Below, in pieces: positions 41,675 through 50,932 of a DNA stretch of 64,000 bases (the stretch's first letter is position 1; the number at the start of each line of letters is the position of its first letter). Under the pieces are notes generated by a model. That model had not been told where the DNA came from and made no database searches. It saw only the letters and a program-made list of their open reading frames with translations. A program made the position numbers and the translations under genes. This DNA is from Sulfurimonas crateris (lineage in GTDB: Bacteria > Campylobacterota > Campylobacteria > Campylobacterales > Sulfurimonadaceae): the NCBI GenBank assembly GCA_945870785.1, contig CAMBTK010000003.1:1-64000 (forward strand), read 5' to 3'.

Positions 41675-41959
41675 TTATTTACCTGCTGCTACGCGGTCTT
41701 TTAGACCTTTACCAGCTTTAAATTTTGGAACCATTTTATCTTTAGTAGTATAAGTTTTGCTAGTTCCAGGAACTTTACCACTTTTACCTTTTTGTAATGA
41801 AGCACTAAAGCTTCCAAATCCTACAAGAGAAACATCTTCTTTTTTTACTAGAGCAGATGCAACTGCTTCTGTAAAAGCTTTGATAGCTGCTTCAGCTTCA
41901 ACTTTAGTTTTGTAATTACCACTTGCTTGCACTAGTTCAACGAATTGAGCTTTATTCAT
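41675..41959 (-). CDS. HU-family DNA-binding protein
   Basis: MNKAQFVELVQ...VGFGSFSASLQKGKSGKVPGTSKTYTTKDKMVPKFKAGKGLKDRV. Confidence 0.94.
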   Translation of the reverse strand: MNKAQFVELVQASGNYKTKVEAEAAIKAFTEAVASALVKKEDVSLVGFGSFSASLQKGKSGKVPGTSKTYTTKDKMVPKFKAGKGLKDRVAAGK

Positions 41960-42054
41960 AAATCGACCCTTGAATTTATAAAGATTTTCCGAAACTACAA
42001 AACTTTAAAATAGAATTTAATAGTTAAGTAATTCAGCTACAGACACTTTATAGT

Positions 42055-42288
42055 TTATTTGCTTAAAGATTTCTTCTTTTTATTAAAAAAAGAGAAAAAA
42101 TAGAAAGATTTCTTCTTTTTTAGTCCGATTTTAGCTTGTTTGAGTAGTTTTGCTGCAACACTACTTATATTAGTATCTATTATTAAAGAGGTAAGTCCTC
42201 TTATTTTATTATATTTATTTTTATTTGTATGTATGGATAAAAATACATCTTCTAAACCATCTCTTTCTTGTTGCGTAAGTGCATTCAT
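42055..42288 (-). CDS. Small hypothetical protein with lysine/phenylalanine-rich C-terminus
   Basis: Directly downstream of the HTH gene (3-bp gap). Tail KKKKSFYFFSFFNKKKKS. Confidence 0.5.
   Translation of the reverse strand: MNALTQQERDGLEDVFLSIHTNKNKYNKIRGLTSLIIDTNISSVAAKLLKQAKIGLKKKKSFYFFSFFNKKKKSLSK
42065..42120. repeat. 17-bp direct repeat aaagatttcttcttttt (two copies, 39-bp period)
   Basis: Copies at 42065-42081 and 42104-42120. The 39-bp period keeps frame within the CDS at 42055-42288. Confidence 0.8.
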
Positions 42289-42291
42289 AAA

Positions 42292-42531
42292 TTAATCCTT
42301 GAGCTTATTTATTTTTCTTACAGTTCTAATGATTTCTTCATCTTCAAGTCTTCCAAGCATCTGCATTACGGTAATTGCTGCTTGAGGCTTTGCGCGTGCA
42401 AGTTTCCAATCTTGATAAGTTCTCATTGGTATTCCCAATGAATAAGCCATATCTTTTAGGGAAATCTTTTTCCCATTATTTTTTGCCTCTATGGAGTTAT
42501 GAAGAATATTGAAGAGATCATTAATTTGCAT
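42292..42531 (-). CDS. Small helix-turn-helix-like protein
   Basis: KKISLKDMAYSLGIPMRTYQDWKLARAKPQAAI resembles an HTH (XRE-like) region. Confidence 0.6.
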   Translation of the reverse strand: MQINDLFNILHNSIEAKNNGKKISLKDMAYSLGIPMRTYQDWKLARAKPQAAITVMQMLGRLEDEEIIRTVRKINKLKD

Positions 42532-42534
42532 AAG

Positions 42535-42660
42535 ATATTATACGTAATAAATACTTAAACATACATTTTAAATATTTATTTATATATTAAAACATATATT
42601 AGATACTTAAAATATTATGTAAACGTATATAATAATATCATATTATACGATATTACGTAT
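42535..42660. promoter_or_regulatory. AT-rich region with repeated ATATTATAyG/TACGTAATA-type elements
   Basis: atattatacg at 42535-42544 and 42640-42649, related atattatgt at 42612-42620. tacgtaata (42541-42549) and its reverse complement tattacgta (42651-42659). Confidence 0.5.
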
Positions 42661-42742
42661 TTTAAATACAAAAAATAGTTAATAAAAATAAGAAAATTTT
42701 AGGTAGATGATGTTTTGAGGTTAATTTATGTTTGTGATGTGG

Positions 42743-44413
42743 TTAGCTTTTTGCTATTTTTTTATTTGTTGGATGCAGGGTTAAGTACTCTTGTGATTCT
42801 ATGATATAAAATGGTTCATAAGCAGAAGCTTCTGTTTTAAATATAAATTCTTCACCGTTATTTAGCGTAAATACAATTGTATTTAAACCTCTAAAAGGGT
42901 TTTGAATTGTAATTCTAGCACTCATCGTACTATTTATGATTTTTTCTTGCGCTGAATTTAGCTCATCTAACTTTTCTTTTAAAATTGGTATTTGCGATAA
43001 AGTATGTTTTTTAGCCCCTTCAAGCTTATATTTAATATCTTCTATTTCCTGTGTTAAGTAGTTGTATTTGCTCTTTAGAGTAGCTACATCTTTATAATTA
43101 ATTTTAAATAGGTTGTCTTCACCACTAACAAGTTTTATTGTTATGGAGTTTGATGCATAAATTTTAAGGTTATTTTTTACTTGACCAATAGTTACATTTT
43201 CTGCATAAATTGTGCCACTAAGTGAGTTTTCTATATCCACATTTGTAGCATGAACTTCACCGCCTTCTAAGAGTTTTATATTTGCATTATGACATCTTAG
43301 GTGGCCTTTATGTCTATTTATATGAGCAAATTTAGCTTCCTGATAAGAGTCTTGATGTGTTGCACCCTCTATTGTGAGATTTACTGCTCTTAGAGTTGAT
43401 TTTGCTCCTACATGTCCATTGATATGTATTGTTTCAGATGTAAGCTCAACGCCCTCTCCAAGGCTATCTAACGAAGTGTCGTGTTGAGAGATGATTACTT
43501 CAATATTGTTGCTCTCTTCTTTTGCTATCTTGCTTTGAACGCGGGAGAGAGATTGTATTTTTATTTTATTATCAATATAAAAATTATTTTCATCTAAATG
43601 GACGTACCCTTTTACTTTGCTTTTATAAATTTTTCGATCACTATTTTCTAAAATTTCAATACTAATCGCATCTATACTACATTTTAAATCGTCGTTGTTT
43701 TTTAAATAAGTGTTATCGATTATTTCACCGAGTGCATTGAAGCCATTTTTTCCAAAAATAGGCTTTATATATTCAACCAAAATTTCTGCTTTATCAACTT
43801 CTATCACTTGATGATTTGACTCTTTTTCTAAAAAGTGAAATAGAAGTTTACTCTCTCTTGTAATCTCTGGCTCAATACCAATAAAAAGAGGTATCTTTAT
43901 TTTTTTAATAAATTTTCCAGCATATAGATATTTGACAAACTGCTTTAGCTTCTCTTTCATCTCTTTGTCAAAAATATTAATCAAAACATTATTTAGAGCT
44001 TTTATGTTGTTGAACTCTTTTAGAAGAAGAAGGTAGATCTCTTTAGGCTGATATGTTTTATAAGGAATTTGAGACTCTGGGTGTAAAATGATATTGACCA
44101 TAGATTTTGTAGGCGAAAACTCTATACTGTAATCAAGTTTTATAATATGCTTTTGCATTTGTTTTAGTGTTATTAAGAGTAGTTGCTTTATTTCTACATG
44201 CTCATTAACCATTTTTTGATTATTATCGTAATACTTAAATATATCCTCTTCATATGGTAAAAACTCTTTTTGAGAGATTGTTTTCATATAAGTTTCAATG
44301 CCATTGATATTAAAAGTAAACTCAAGTGGAGAACAGTCGTTTTCAATAGCAAATTTATTTATAGTAGCACTAATATTTTTAGTTTTAAATCTTTTAGTAA
44401 GCAAGCAAATCAC
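42743..44413 (-). CDS. FapA/DUF342-family protein
   Basis: Repetitive beta-rich core (GEGVELTSETIHINGHVGAKSTLRAVNLTIEGATHQDSYQEAKFAHINRHKGHLRCHNANIKLLEGGEVHATNVDIENSLSGTIYAENVTIG) followed by a coiled coil. Confidence 0.75.
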   Translation of the reverse strand: MICLLTKRFKTKNISATINKFAIENDCSPLEFTFNINGIETYMKTISQKEFLPYEEDIFKYYDNNQKMVNEHVEIKQLLLITLKQMQKHIIKLDYSIEFSPTKSMVNIILHPESQIPYKTYQPKEIYLLLLKEFNNIKALNNVLINIFDKEMKEKLKQFVKYLYAGKFIKKIKIPLFIGIEPEITRESKLLFHFLEKESNHQVIEVDKAEILVEYIKPIFGKNGFNALGEIIDNTYLKNNDDLKCSIDAISIEILENSDRKIYKSKVKGYVHLDENNFYIDNKIKIQSLSRVQSKIAKEESNNIEVIISQHDTSLDSLGEGVELTSETIHINGHVGAKSTLRAVNLTIEGATHQDSYQEAKFAHINRHKGHLRCHNANIKLLEGGEVHATNVDIENSLSGTIYAENVTIGQVKNNLKIYASNSITIKLVSGEDNLFKINYKDVATLKSKYNYLTQEIEDIKYKLEGAKKHTLSQIPILKEKLDELNSAQEKIINSTMSARITIQNPFRGLNTIVFTLNNGEEFIFKTEASAYEPFYIIESQEYLTLHPTNKKIAKS

Positions 44414-45068
44414 TATAATCGTATTTTGAAAAATCTAGATAAAGTTTTCCATCTCTATGGATGACTCTTGAGTCATTATCGTATGCATCTAAGAAGTGTT
44501 TTTTTATTATTTTTCTTTGAGATGATTTTATATTTAATGATTTAAGATACTCTTTGAGTTCAACAAGCTTTAAATCATGAATCAGCTCAGCTTCGCCATG
44601 GTGTTTAAAGTCTTCAAGGTCGTTTGCACTATCTAAAGAATCTTTTTCCCTTTCAAAGCGCATCTTTTTATTTACAAGAGTTAATATATTTTTTAGTTGT
44701 TCATCTTTTGAGCTATATATTTGCTCTATCTTATCTCTCTCATCACGTAACATCTTCTCTTTATCATCTATAAGTTTATCTATTTTATTTTCTAGTTTGG
44801 TGATTTTGTTTTTTAGAAACGTATTTTCTTTTTGAAAGAGTGTAAGAACAGTTGCAATAGTTATCTTAGGTTTTGATATTTGAGTTGTGCTATTTTTTTC
44901 TTCTAAGTTTTTTTCACTTTTTTCAATGATAGCAGGAGTATTTGTTACAATAATATATGTTTTTGAATCTTCAATGATGTAATTTAATTTTTTCGCTCTA
45001 ATCTTGGAGTTAAGCATCTCTTTTGACATCTTAAAGTGTTTGCAATATTCATCTATCGTTAATCTCAT
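44394..45068 (-). CDS. Hypothetical protein with coiled coil, possible N-terminal HTH
   Basis: MRLTIDEYCKHFKMSKEMLNSKIRAKKLNYI N-terminus; long coiled coil. Overlaps the downstream DUF342 gene by 20 bp. Confidence 0.6.
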   Translation of the reverse strand: MRLTIDEYCKHFKMSKEMLNSKIRAKKLNYIIEDSKTYIIVTNTPAIIEKSEKNLEEKNSTTQISKPKITIATVLTLFQKENTFLKNKITKLENKIDKLIDDKEKMLRDERDKIEQIYSSKDEQLKNILTLVNKKMRFEREKDSLDSANDLEDFKHHGEAELIHDLKLVELKEYLKSLNIKSSQRKIIKKHFLDAYDNDSRVIHRDGKLYLDFSKYDYSDLLAY

Positions 45069-45182
45069 GTAAAATCCAGAATATTTTTTTTGTTATTCTA
45101 GCATAATTATGATTTTTCAAAAGTTATTTTAAATGAAGCCTATAATATAATTCGGGATAAAATTTATAAAAAGAGTTTAATA

Positions 45183-46256
45183 ATGGGTATTTTGGATATT
45201 GTAAAAGCTGGTGTGTTGTTTGGTGATGATGTTAGAAAAGTTTATCAACATGCCAAAGAGAATGGATTTGCTATACCAGCAATAAATGTTGTTGGAACAG
45301 ACTCTATAAATGCAATACTTGAAGCTGCCGCAAAGGTTAAATCGCCAGTTATTATACAATTTAGTAACGGCGGAGCATCGTTTTATGCAGGAAAAGGCTT
45401 AAGTAATGAGAATGAAAAAGCAGCAATTGCTGGAGCTGTCAGTGGTGCTATACATGTACATATGATGGCCGTTAGTTATGGTGTAGCAGTTATTCTTCAT
45501 ACAGACCATGCTGCTAAAAAACTTCTTCCATGGATAGATGCTCTTCTTGATGAGAGCGAGAAGTACTACAAAACTAACGCAAGACCTCTCTACTCATCAC
45601 ATATGCTTGACTTATCTGAAGAGAGCTTGGAAGAAAATATTGCTATATCTAAAAAATATCTACAAAGAATGAGTAAAATTGGCATAAGTATAGAGATAGA
45701 GTTAGGTGTAACGGGCGGAGAAGAGGATGGCGTTGATAATTCAAGCGTTGATAATTCACTGTTGTACACTCAACCAGAAGATGTTGCTTATGCTTACAAA
45801 GAGTTAAGTGAAGTATCTCCAAATTTTACAATCGCTGCATCTTTTGGAAACGTACATGGTGTTTACAAACCTGGCAATGTTATTCTTACTCCAAAAATTT
45901 TAGATAACTCTCAAAAATATATACAAGAGAAATTATCTACAACAGATAAACCAGTCAACTTTGTGTTTCATGGTGGATCTGGTTCATCATTACAAGAGAT
46001 TCGTGAAGCAATTGGCTATGGTGTGGTAAAGATGAATATCGACACAGACACTCAGTGGGCGACATGGATTGGTGTAAAAGATTACTATGAGAAAAATAGA
46101 GACTATCTTCAAGGTCAAATCGGAAATCCTGAGGGTGAAGATAAGCCAAACAAGAACTATTACGATCCAAGAAAATGGCTTAGAGATGGGCAAAAAACAC
46201 TTATCAAAAGGGTAGAAGAGGCATTTAATGACTTAAATGCGATAGATAGAAATTAA
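45183..46256 (+). CDS. fba: Class II fructose-bisphosphate aldolase
   Basis: AVILHTDHAAKKLLPW, FVFHGGSGSS and MNIDTDTQWATW motifs. Confidence 0.95.
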   Translation: MGILDIVKAGVLFGDDVRKVYQHAKENGFAIPAINVVGTDSINAILEAAAKVKSPVIIQFSNGGASFYAGKGLSNENEKAAIAGAVSGAIHVHMMAVSYGVAVILHTDHAAKKLLPWIDALLDESEKYYKTNARPLYSSHMLDLSEESLEENIAISKKYLQRMSKIGISIEIELGVTGGEEDGVDNSSVDNSLLYTQPEDVAYAYKELSEVSPNFTIAASFGNVHGVYKPGNVILTPKILDNSQKYIQEKLSTTDKPVNFVFHGGSGSSLQEIREAIGYGVVKMNIDTDTQWATWIGVKDYYEKNRDYLQGQIGNPEGEDKPNKNYYDPRKWLRDGQKTLIKRVEEAFNDLNAIDRN

Positions 46257-46263
46257 CTTTTTT

Positions 46264-46566
46264 CTATCTTTGAGTCTCTTGTCGATAGTTTGACAAGAGA
46301 TGATTTAGTTTATTTTGATTAAATCTCCAAAATCTTTCTTTATTAAATTCTGCATCATTTATCATTAATTCAAAAAGCTCTCTGTTTTCAACATGGTTAC
46401 CATTCTCTTTCATAACTTTTATCATAAGAGCTCTAAGAGTCTCTTGTGACTCTTTTGTTGTGTCATCATCTTCAAGTTGCCTGTTTGGTAAAAAAGCATA
46501 TATTTTCCAGATACTTACAATAAGAAGTAAAATAAAAAATATCACCATTACGATTGAAGTCTGCAT
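46264..46566 (-). CDS. Small membrane-anchored hypothetical protein
   Basis: Single N-terminal TM helix. Convergent with fba; ATG start plausible. Confidence 0.55.
   Translation of the reverse strand: MQTSIVMVIFFILLLIVSIWKIYAFLPNRQLEDDDTTKESQETLRALMIKVMKENGNHVENRELFELMINDAEFNKERFWRFNQNKLNHLLSNYRQETQR
46275..46300. terminator. Stem-loop inside the 3' end of the convergent small gene
   Basis: tctcttgtc-gatagttt-gacaagaga, perfect 9-bp arms. 19 bp after the fba stop. Confidence 0.55.
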
Positions 46567-46650
46567 TGTTAATCTTTTAGTTTAAGTTTTGTAAATTATA
46601 TGGATTCTATCATAAGATTTTGGTTAAAATTCTGCCAATAGGAAAACAAG

Positions 46651-47358
46651 ATGAATGATAAAGTATTTACAAAAGCGATAAAAAAACAGTTTGAATTTGA
46701 TGAAGAGGTAGCAGCAGTTTTTGATGATATGCTACAAAGAAGCGTACCTTTTTATAAAGAGTCATTAAAAATAAGTGAGTTTTTTGCACTTAAAGCTTTA
46801 ATTGATGGTGGAAGAGCGTATGATTTGGGCTGCTCTACAGCAACACTTCTGATAAATATAAGCAGAAAATTACAGACAAAAGCAACGCTTATAGGGCTCG
46901 ATAACTCAGAAGCTATGCTGGAGAGAGCCAGAAAGAAGTGTGAAGCTTTTAAAGCGGATATAGAGCTTGAGAATGCCGATATACTTGAATATGATTATAA
47001 AGAAGCAAATCTTTTTATAAGTAATTACACACTTCAGTTTGTGCGTCCCCTTATAAGAGAAGAACTTGTAAAAAAGATAGCTTCTTCACTAAAAAAAGAT
47101 GGTATGTTTATATTTAGTGAAAAAGTGATTAGCCATCACTCAAAGCTTCATAAAGATTTAATTGAGTGCTACTATGACTTTAAAAAAGAGCAGGGCTATT
47201 CAGAGTATGAGATAGTTCAAAAAAGAGAAGCGTTAGAGAATGTTTTGATTCCATATAGCGAAGAGGAAAATATAAAGATGGCAAAAAATTGCGGTTTTTC
47301 CCACTGTGAAGTAGTTTTTAGATGGGCAAACTTCGCTACTTTTATAGCTATAAAATAG
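46651..47358 (+). CDS. cmoA: tRNA (cmo5U34) carboxy-S-adenosyl-L-methionine synthase CmoA
   Basis: [29 protein letters not shown] and SNYTLQFV. Confidence 0.92.
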   Translation: MNDKVFTKAIKKQFEFDEEVAAVFDDMLQRSVPFYKESLKISEFFALKALIDGGRAYDLGCSTATLLINISRKLQTKATLIGLDNSEAMLERARKKCEAFKADIELENADILEYDYKEANLFISNYTLQFVRPLIREELVKKIASSLKKDGMFIFSEKVISHHSKLHKDLIECYYDFKKEQGYSEYEIVQKREALENVLIPYSEEENIKMAKNCGFSHCEVVFRWANFATFIAIK

Positions 47359-47377
47359 AGCTTTATTATATAAATAA

Positions 47378-47407
47378 AAATAGTAAAAACTAGATTTTTT
47401 ACTATTT
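47378..47407. terminator. Bidirectional hairpin between cmoA and the convergent lipoprotein gene
   Basis: aaatagtaaaaa-ctagat-tttttactattt, perfect 12-bp stem with T-run in the 3' arm. Confidence 0.8.
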
Positions 47408-47427
47408 AAAATTTGGAATCTCAAATT

Positions 47428-47682
47428 TTACCAAACATTTCCTTTGGGTTTTTCTTCCTCTGCTCCTACTACATAATCATAAGCTTCTTCTGCTTTTTGG
47501 CGTATCTCTTTGTGTGAGACAATATCATCCTCTCCACACTCTTTATGGTAATACCCCTGAAGGTCATAATACTCTTTGCATTCACTATAGTATTGCAACG
47601 ATATTCCATGTTTGTTTACACAAGCTGAGAATAAAAATAGAGTGGATATAAGAAGTAAATATTTTATCATAAAATTCTTCAA
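47428..47682 (-). CDS. Small hypothetical lipoprotein
   Basis: Signal/lipobox LFLFSACVNKHG. Confidence 0.6.
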   Translation of the reverse strand: MKNFMIKYLLLISTLFLFSACVNKHGISLQYYSECKEYYDLQGYYHKECGEDDIVSHKEIRQKAEEAYDYVVGAEEEKPKGNVW

Positions 47683-47704
47683 GCAAATACTAATCCAGTT
47701 TTAC

Positions 47705-48346
47705 TCAAACTTTAAAACTTTCTTTTGTTTTACAGTAAGATGTTAAAAAGCACTCATCACATTTAGGATTTTTTGCTTTGCAGATGTAGCGTCCAAAGAG
47801 TACCATTCCTTGATGAAGTGTGCGGAGGTTGTTTTTAAATTTTTTAACAAGTGTTGCTTCAGTTTTTGATGCAGTTGCATCACTGCTAAGACCTAATCTG
47901 TGAGAGACTCTAAAGACATGAGTATCAACAGCCATCAAATTTGCCCCAGTGTACTCTATCATAACAACGTTAGTTGTCTTTTGTCCAACACCGCCAAGAG
48001 TAATTAGCTCTTTTTCATTCATTGGAATGTTGCCACCATAGACATCTTCTACGCGTTTTGCCATATCAATTATATTTTTTGCTTTATTGTTAAAAAATGA
48101 ACAACTATTAATTAGATTTTTTACATCGTCTATATCTGCATTTGCTAATGATTTTGTATCAGGATACGCTTTAAACAGATGGGGAGTTATAAGGTTTACT
48201 CTTTTATCTGTACATTGTGCCGATAGTGAAACGGCTACAACTAATTCGTAAGCGTTTTTATAATCAAGCTCTGTTACAGCGTCACTATAATTATCGATAA
48301 AGAGTTGATGAATCTCTTTAATTTCTTCTTTTGTAGCTTTTTTCAT
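47705..48346 (-). CDS. nth: Endonuclease III
   Basis: LSAQCTDKRVN, ELITLGGVGQKTTNVV, DTHVFRVSHRLGL; Cys cluster CKAKNPKCDECFLTSYC. MKKATKEE start is at 48346; the track extends to 48421. Confidence 0.94.
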   Translation of the reverse strand: MKKATKEEIKEIHQLFIDNYSDAVTELDYKNAYELVVAVSLSAQCTDKRVNLITPHLFKAYPDTKSLANADIDDVKNLINSCSFFNNKAKNIIDMAKRVEDVYGGNIPMNEKELITLGGVGQKTTNVVMIEYTGANLMAVDTHVFRVSHRLGLSSDATASKTEATLVKKFKNNLRTLHQGMVLFGRYICKAKNPKCDECFLTSYCKTKESFKV

Positions 48347-48430
48347 AAAAGAATTATATATAAAATAGACTTGTTTAATAATCATTAGTATTAACAAACT
48401 AAAATTTTTCCAATTTATCAAGGAAGTGCA

Positions 48431-49264
48431 ATGAAATCAGTAACAAAATTAGTATCGTCTTTAGCTCTTTTATCAACAATGTCGTTTGCAGCGCAAACAC
48501 TAGTAAGCGTAAATGGCACAGTAATCACGCAACAAGATGTCGATAGAGAGCTTATGGCAGCAACACAAGGGAGATTCAACCAAGTTCCAGCAGAGAAGCA
48601 GGCTGAATTTAGAAAACAGGTATTAGAGCAGTTAGTAGCTAAAGAGTTAGTTTATGATGATGCAAAAAAAACAGGTGTATTAACATCTCCAGAGTATAAA
48701 GAGAAGTACGAAGAGGTAACAAAAAGAATCCAAAAAGAGATAGCTATTCAAGTTTGGCAAAAAAGAGAGATTGATAAAATCGCTATTTCAAATGATGAGT
48801 TGAAAAAATATTATGATGCAAACAAAGAAGAGTTTGTTGAGAATGAAAGTGTTAATGCACGTCATATTCTTGTTGAAAAAGAAGCAGACGCAAAAGCTGT
48901 TATTGCTGAATTGAAGCCACTAAAGGATGATGCTCTAAAAAACAAATTTATTGAACTTGCAAAATCAAAATCAACATGTGCTAGTGCTTCTGAGGGTGGT
49001 GATTTAGGTTATTTTACAGCAGGGCAAATGGTACCTGAGTTTAATGATAAAGCGTTTTCTATGAAAGCTAAAGAGATGACAATGGAACCAGTAAAAACAC
49101 AATTTGGTTATCATGTAATCTATATAGAAGATAAAAAAGCAAAAGCAACAAAGAATTTTGCTGAAGTAAAACCTTTTATAGAACAAAGATTAAAAATGGA
49201 AAAAGCTAAAACTATAATGCTTGCAAAAATGAAAGAGTTAGAGAAAAAAGCTACTATAAAATAG
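48431..49264 (+). CDS. PpiC/parvulin-type periplasmic peptidyl-prolyl isomerase (PEB4/Cbf2-like)
   Basis: Signal peptide; SurA-like N-domain; VNARHILVEKEADAKAV...EGGDLGYFTAGQMVPEFNDKAFS...QFGYHVIYIEDKKA. Confidence 0.93.
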   Translation: MKSVTKLVSSLALLSTMSFAAQTLVSVNGTVITQQDVDRELMAATQGRFNQVPAEKQAEFRKQVLEQLVAKELVYDDAKKTGVLTSPEYKEKYEEVTKRIQKEIAIQVWQKREIDKIAISNDELKKYYDANKEEFVENESVNARHILVEKEADAKAVIAELKPLKDDALKNKFIELAKSKSTCASASEGGDLGYFTAGQMVPEFNDKAFSMKAKEMTMEPVKTQFGYHVIYIEDKKAKATKNFAEVKPFIEQRLKMEKAKTIMLAKMKELEKKATIK

Positions 49265-49267
49265 TCC

Positions 49268-50119
49268 ATGAACTCTCCTATCTCTAAAATAATTGTAGAT
49301 GGGAGAGATTTTTATGTTAAAAGGGATGATTTAATAGATCCTTATTTAGCAGGAAATAAATACCGCAAACTATATACACTTCTTAAAACACCATCAAATG
49401 AATTAAAAACTATCATCTCTTATGGCGGAACGCAATCAAATGCGATGCTTGCAATTTCTGCAATGTGCCAAAAAAAGGGATGGGAGTTTATCTACTATAC
49501 TAAAACTCTAAGTATCGCTATGCAACAAGAGAAATCTGGCAATTTTTATCACGCCACAAGGCTTGGAATGAAACATATCGAGATTGAAAATGAGTATTAC
49601 AGAGATTTTATAGCTTCACTGCGCTTAAACTTAGACAAAGAGACTTTTATAATAGACCAAGGCGGTGCAGTAGAAGAAGCAAGACTTGGGTTAAAAGTTT
49701 TAGCGGATGAGATAAGAGAGAGTTCTTTAGATGTAAAGTCTTTAGCAACTCCTTCAGGCACAGGTACAACTGCCCTTTTTTTGGCTCTTTGTTTGCCTGA
49801 GTATAAAGTCTATACTACACCTTGTGTTGGAGACACTGAGTACCTTAAGTGTCAAATGAGAGCGTTATGTGAACTTCCATCAAACCTTATTATATTAGAG
49901 CCAAATAGAAAATATCACTTCGCTAAACCATACAAAGAGTTTTTAGAAATATGGCAAAAACTGTTAGCTGCTAAAGTAGAGTTTGATTTAATTTATGCGC
50001 CATCTATGTGGATGACGCTTTTAGAACATACTAAAGAAGATGTGTTATATGTTCACAGTGGAGGCGTAAGTGGAAATGAGAGTATGTTGGAGCGATATAA
50101 GCAAAAAGGCTTTATATAA
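49268..50119 (+). CDS. ACC deaminase/D-cysteine desulfhydrase family PLP enzyme
   Basis: VKRDDLIDPYLAGNKYRKL, SYGGTQSNAMLAI and PSGTGTTALFLAL. Confidence 0.82.
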   Translation: MNSPISKIIVDGRDFYVKRDDLIDPYLAGNKYRKLYTLLKTPSNELKTIISYGGTQSNAMLAISAMCQKKGWEFIYYTKTLSIAMQQEKSGNFYHATRLGMKHIEIENEYYRDFIASLRLNLDKETFIIDQGGAVEEARLGLKVLADEIRESSLDVKSLATPSGTGTTALFLALCLPEYKVYTTPCVGDTEYLKCQMRALCELPSNLIILEPNRKYHFAKPYKEFLEIWQKLLAAKVEFDLIYAPSMWMTLLEHTKEDVLYVHSGGVSGNESMLERYKQKGFI

Positions 50120-50789
50120 AGATAACGGTTTCACTAATATCTGCTCTTTGTGGTCTATAACTGTTTATTTTTGCTTCTTTGTCCTCATAGCCGATAACAA
50201 CGCTATAAAGAAGTGCTAGATTGTCTGGTGCGTCTAATACTTTAGCTACAACTCTTCCAAACTCGGTAGTTGAGCCTTGAGGACAACTCTCTAATCCAAA
50301 ATCTCTTGCACAAAGCATGATACTTTGCATATATGCACCACAATCTATAAGTGCTCCAACTGCACCATCAATCATCGCTTTATCTGTAAAGACAAAAAAC
50401 ACACACTGAGCATTAAACCATCGAAAGTTGTCATGCCACATTTTTGTTCTTGTTTCAACGTCTTTTCTATCTACTCCCATGTGTGCATACAGACCTATGC
50501 CAGTTTCAAATCTTCTCTTTTTATATATAGGTTTCCACTCTAGAGGATAGTATTGGATAAATTGGTCATGTTCTGCGCCGCTGTTCATCTTTTGGATGAT
50601 AGCGTCACCTATATTTTTTAAAACTTCTTTGTCGCTGATTGCATACGTAATCCATGGTTGCATATTTGCTCCACTTGGCGTCATGGCAGCTGCTTTTAAA
50701 ATTTCTTCTTGTATCTCCCTTGTTACAGGCTTTTGTAAAAAGGCTCTTTTTGAAGAGCGCTCTATTATAGCATTAGTGATAGTAGGCAT
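50112..50789 (-). CDS. Nitroreductase-family flavoprotein
   Basis: RSSKRAFLQKPV, AAAMTPSGANMQPW, CGAYMQSIMLCARDFGLESCPQGS. Confidence 0.88.
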   Translation of the reverse strand: MPTITNAIIERSSKRAFLQKPVTREIQEEILKAAAMTPSGANMQPWITYAISDKEVLKNIGDAIIQKMNSGAEHDQFIQYYPLEWKPIYKKRRFETGIGLYAHMGVDRKDVETRTKMWHDNFRWFNAQCVFFVFTDKAMIDGAVGALIDCGAYMQSIMLCARDFGLESCPQGSTTEFGRVVAKVLDAPDNLALLYSVVIGYEDKEAKINSYRPQRADISETVIFI

Positions 50790-50869
50790 TTGTTCCCCTA
50801 TAAAACTTTTTTTGAAATTATATTACAAATTAAATTAAAAGAAAGTTTTACAGATAAAGACTAAAAAGA

Positions 50870-50890
50870 CTTGACAAGAAGTCACTCAAC
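50870..50890 (+). promoter_or_regulatory. HAIR-like inverted repeat (candidate HspR operator) upstream of clpB
   Basis: CTTGACA-N7-ACTCAAC versus consensus CTTGAGT-N7-ACTCAAG (11/14 positions). Confidence 0.55.
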
Positions 50891-50900
50891 TAGATATAAT
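50871..50900 (+). promoter_or_regulatory. Predicted sigma70 promoter of clpB
   Basis: TTGACA (50871-50876) - 18 bp - TATAAT (50895-50900). RBS GGAG precedes ATG 50933. Confidence 0.75.
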
Positions 50901-50932
50901 TATTTTCATAAATTTAAAGTTTGGAGATAAGT

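Noticed and set aside
42535-42700. Possible CRISPR array or origin of replication in the AT-rich region
   Set aside because: Repeats are short (about 10 bp), unevenly spaced, with no cas genes or DnaA gene nearby. Better described as operator-like repeats.
48347-48421. N-terminal extension of nth in the track
   Set aside because: The added 25 residues are hydrophobic and precede MKKATKEEIKEIHQLF, a typical Nth start.
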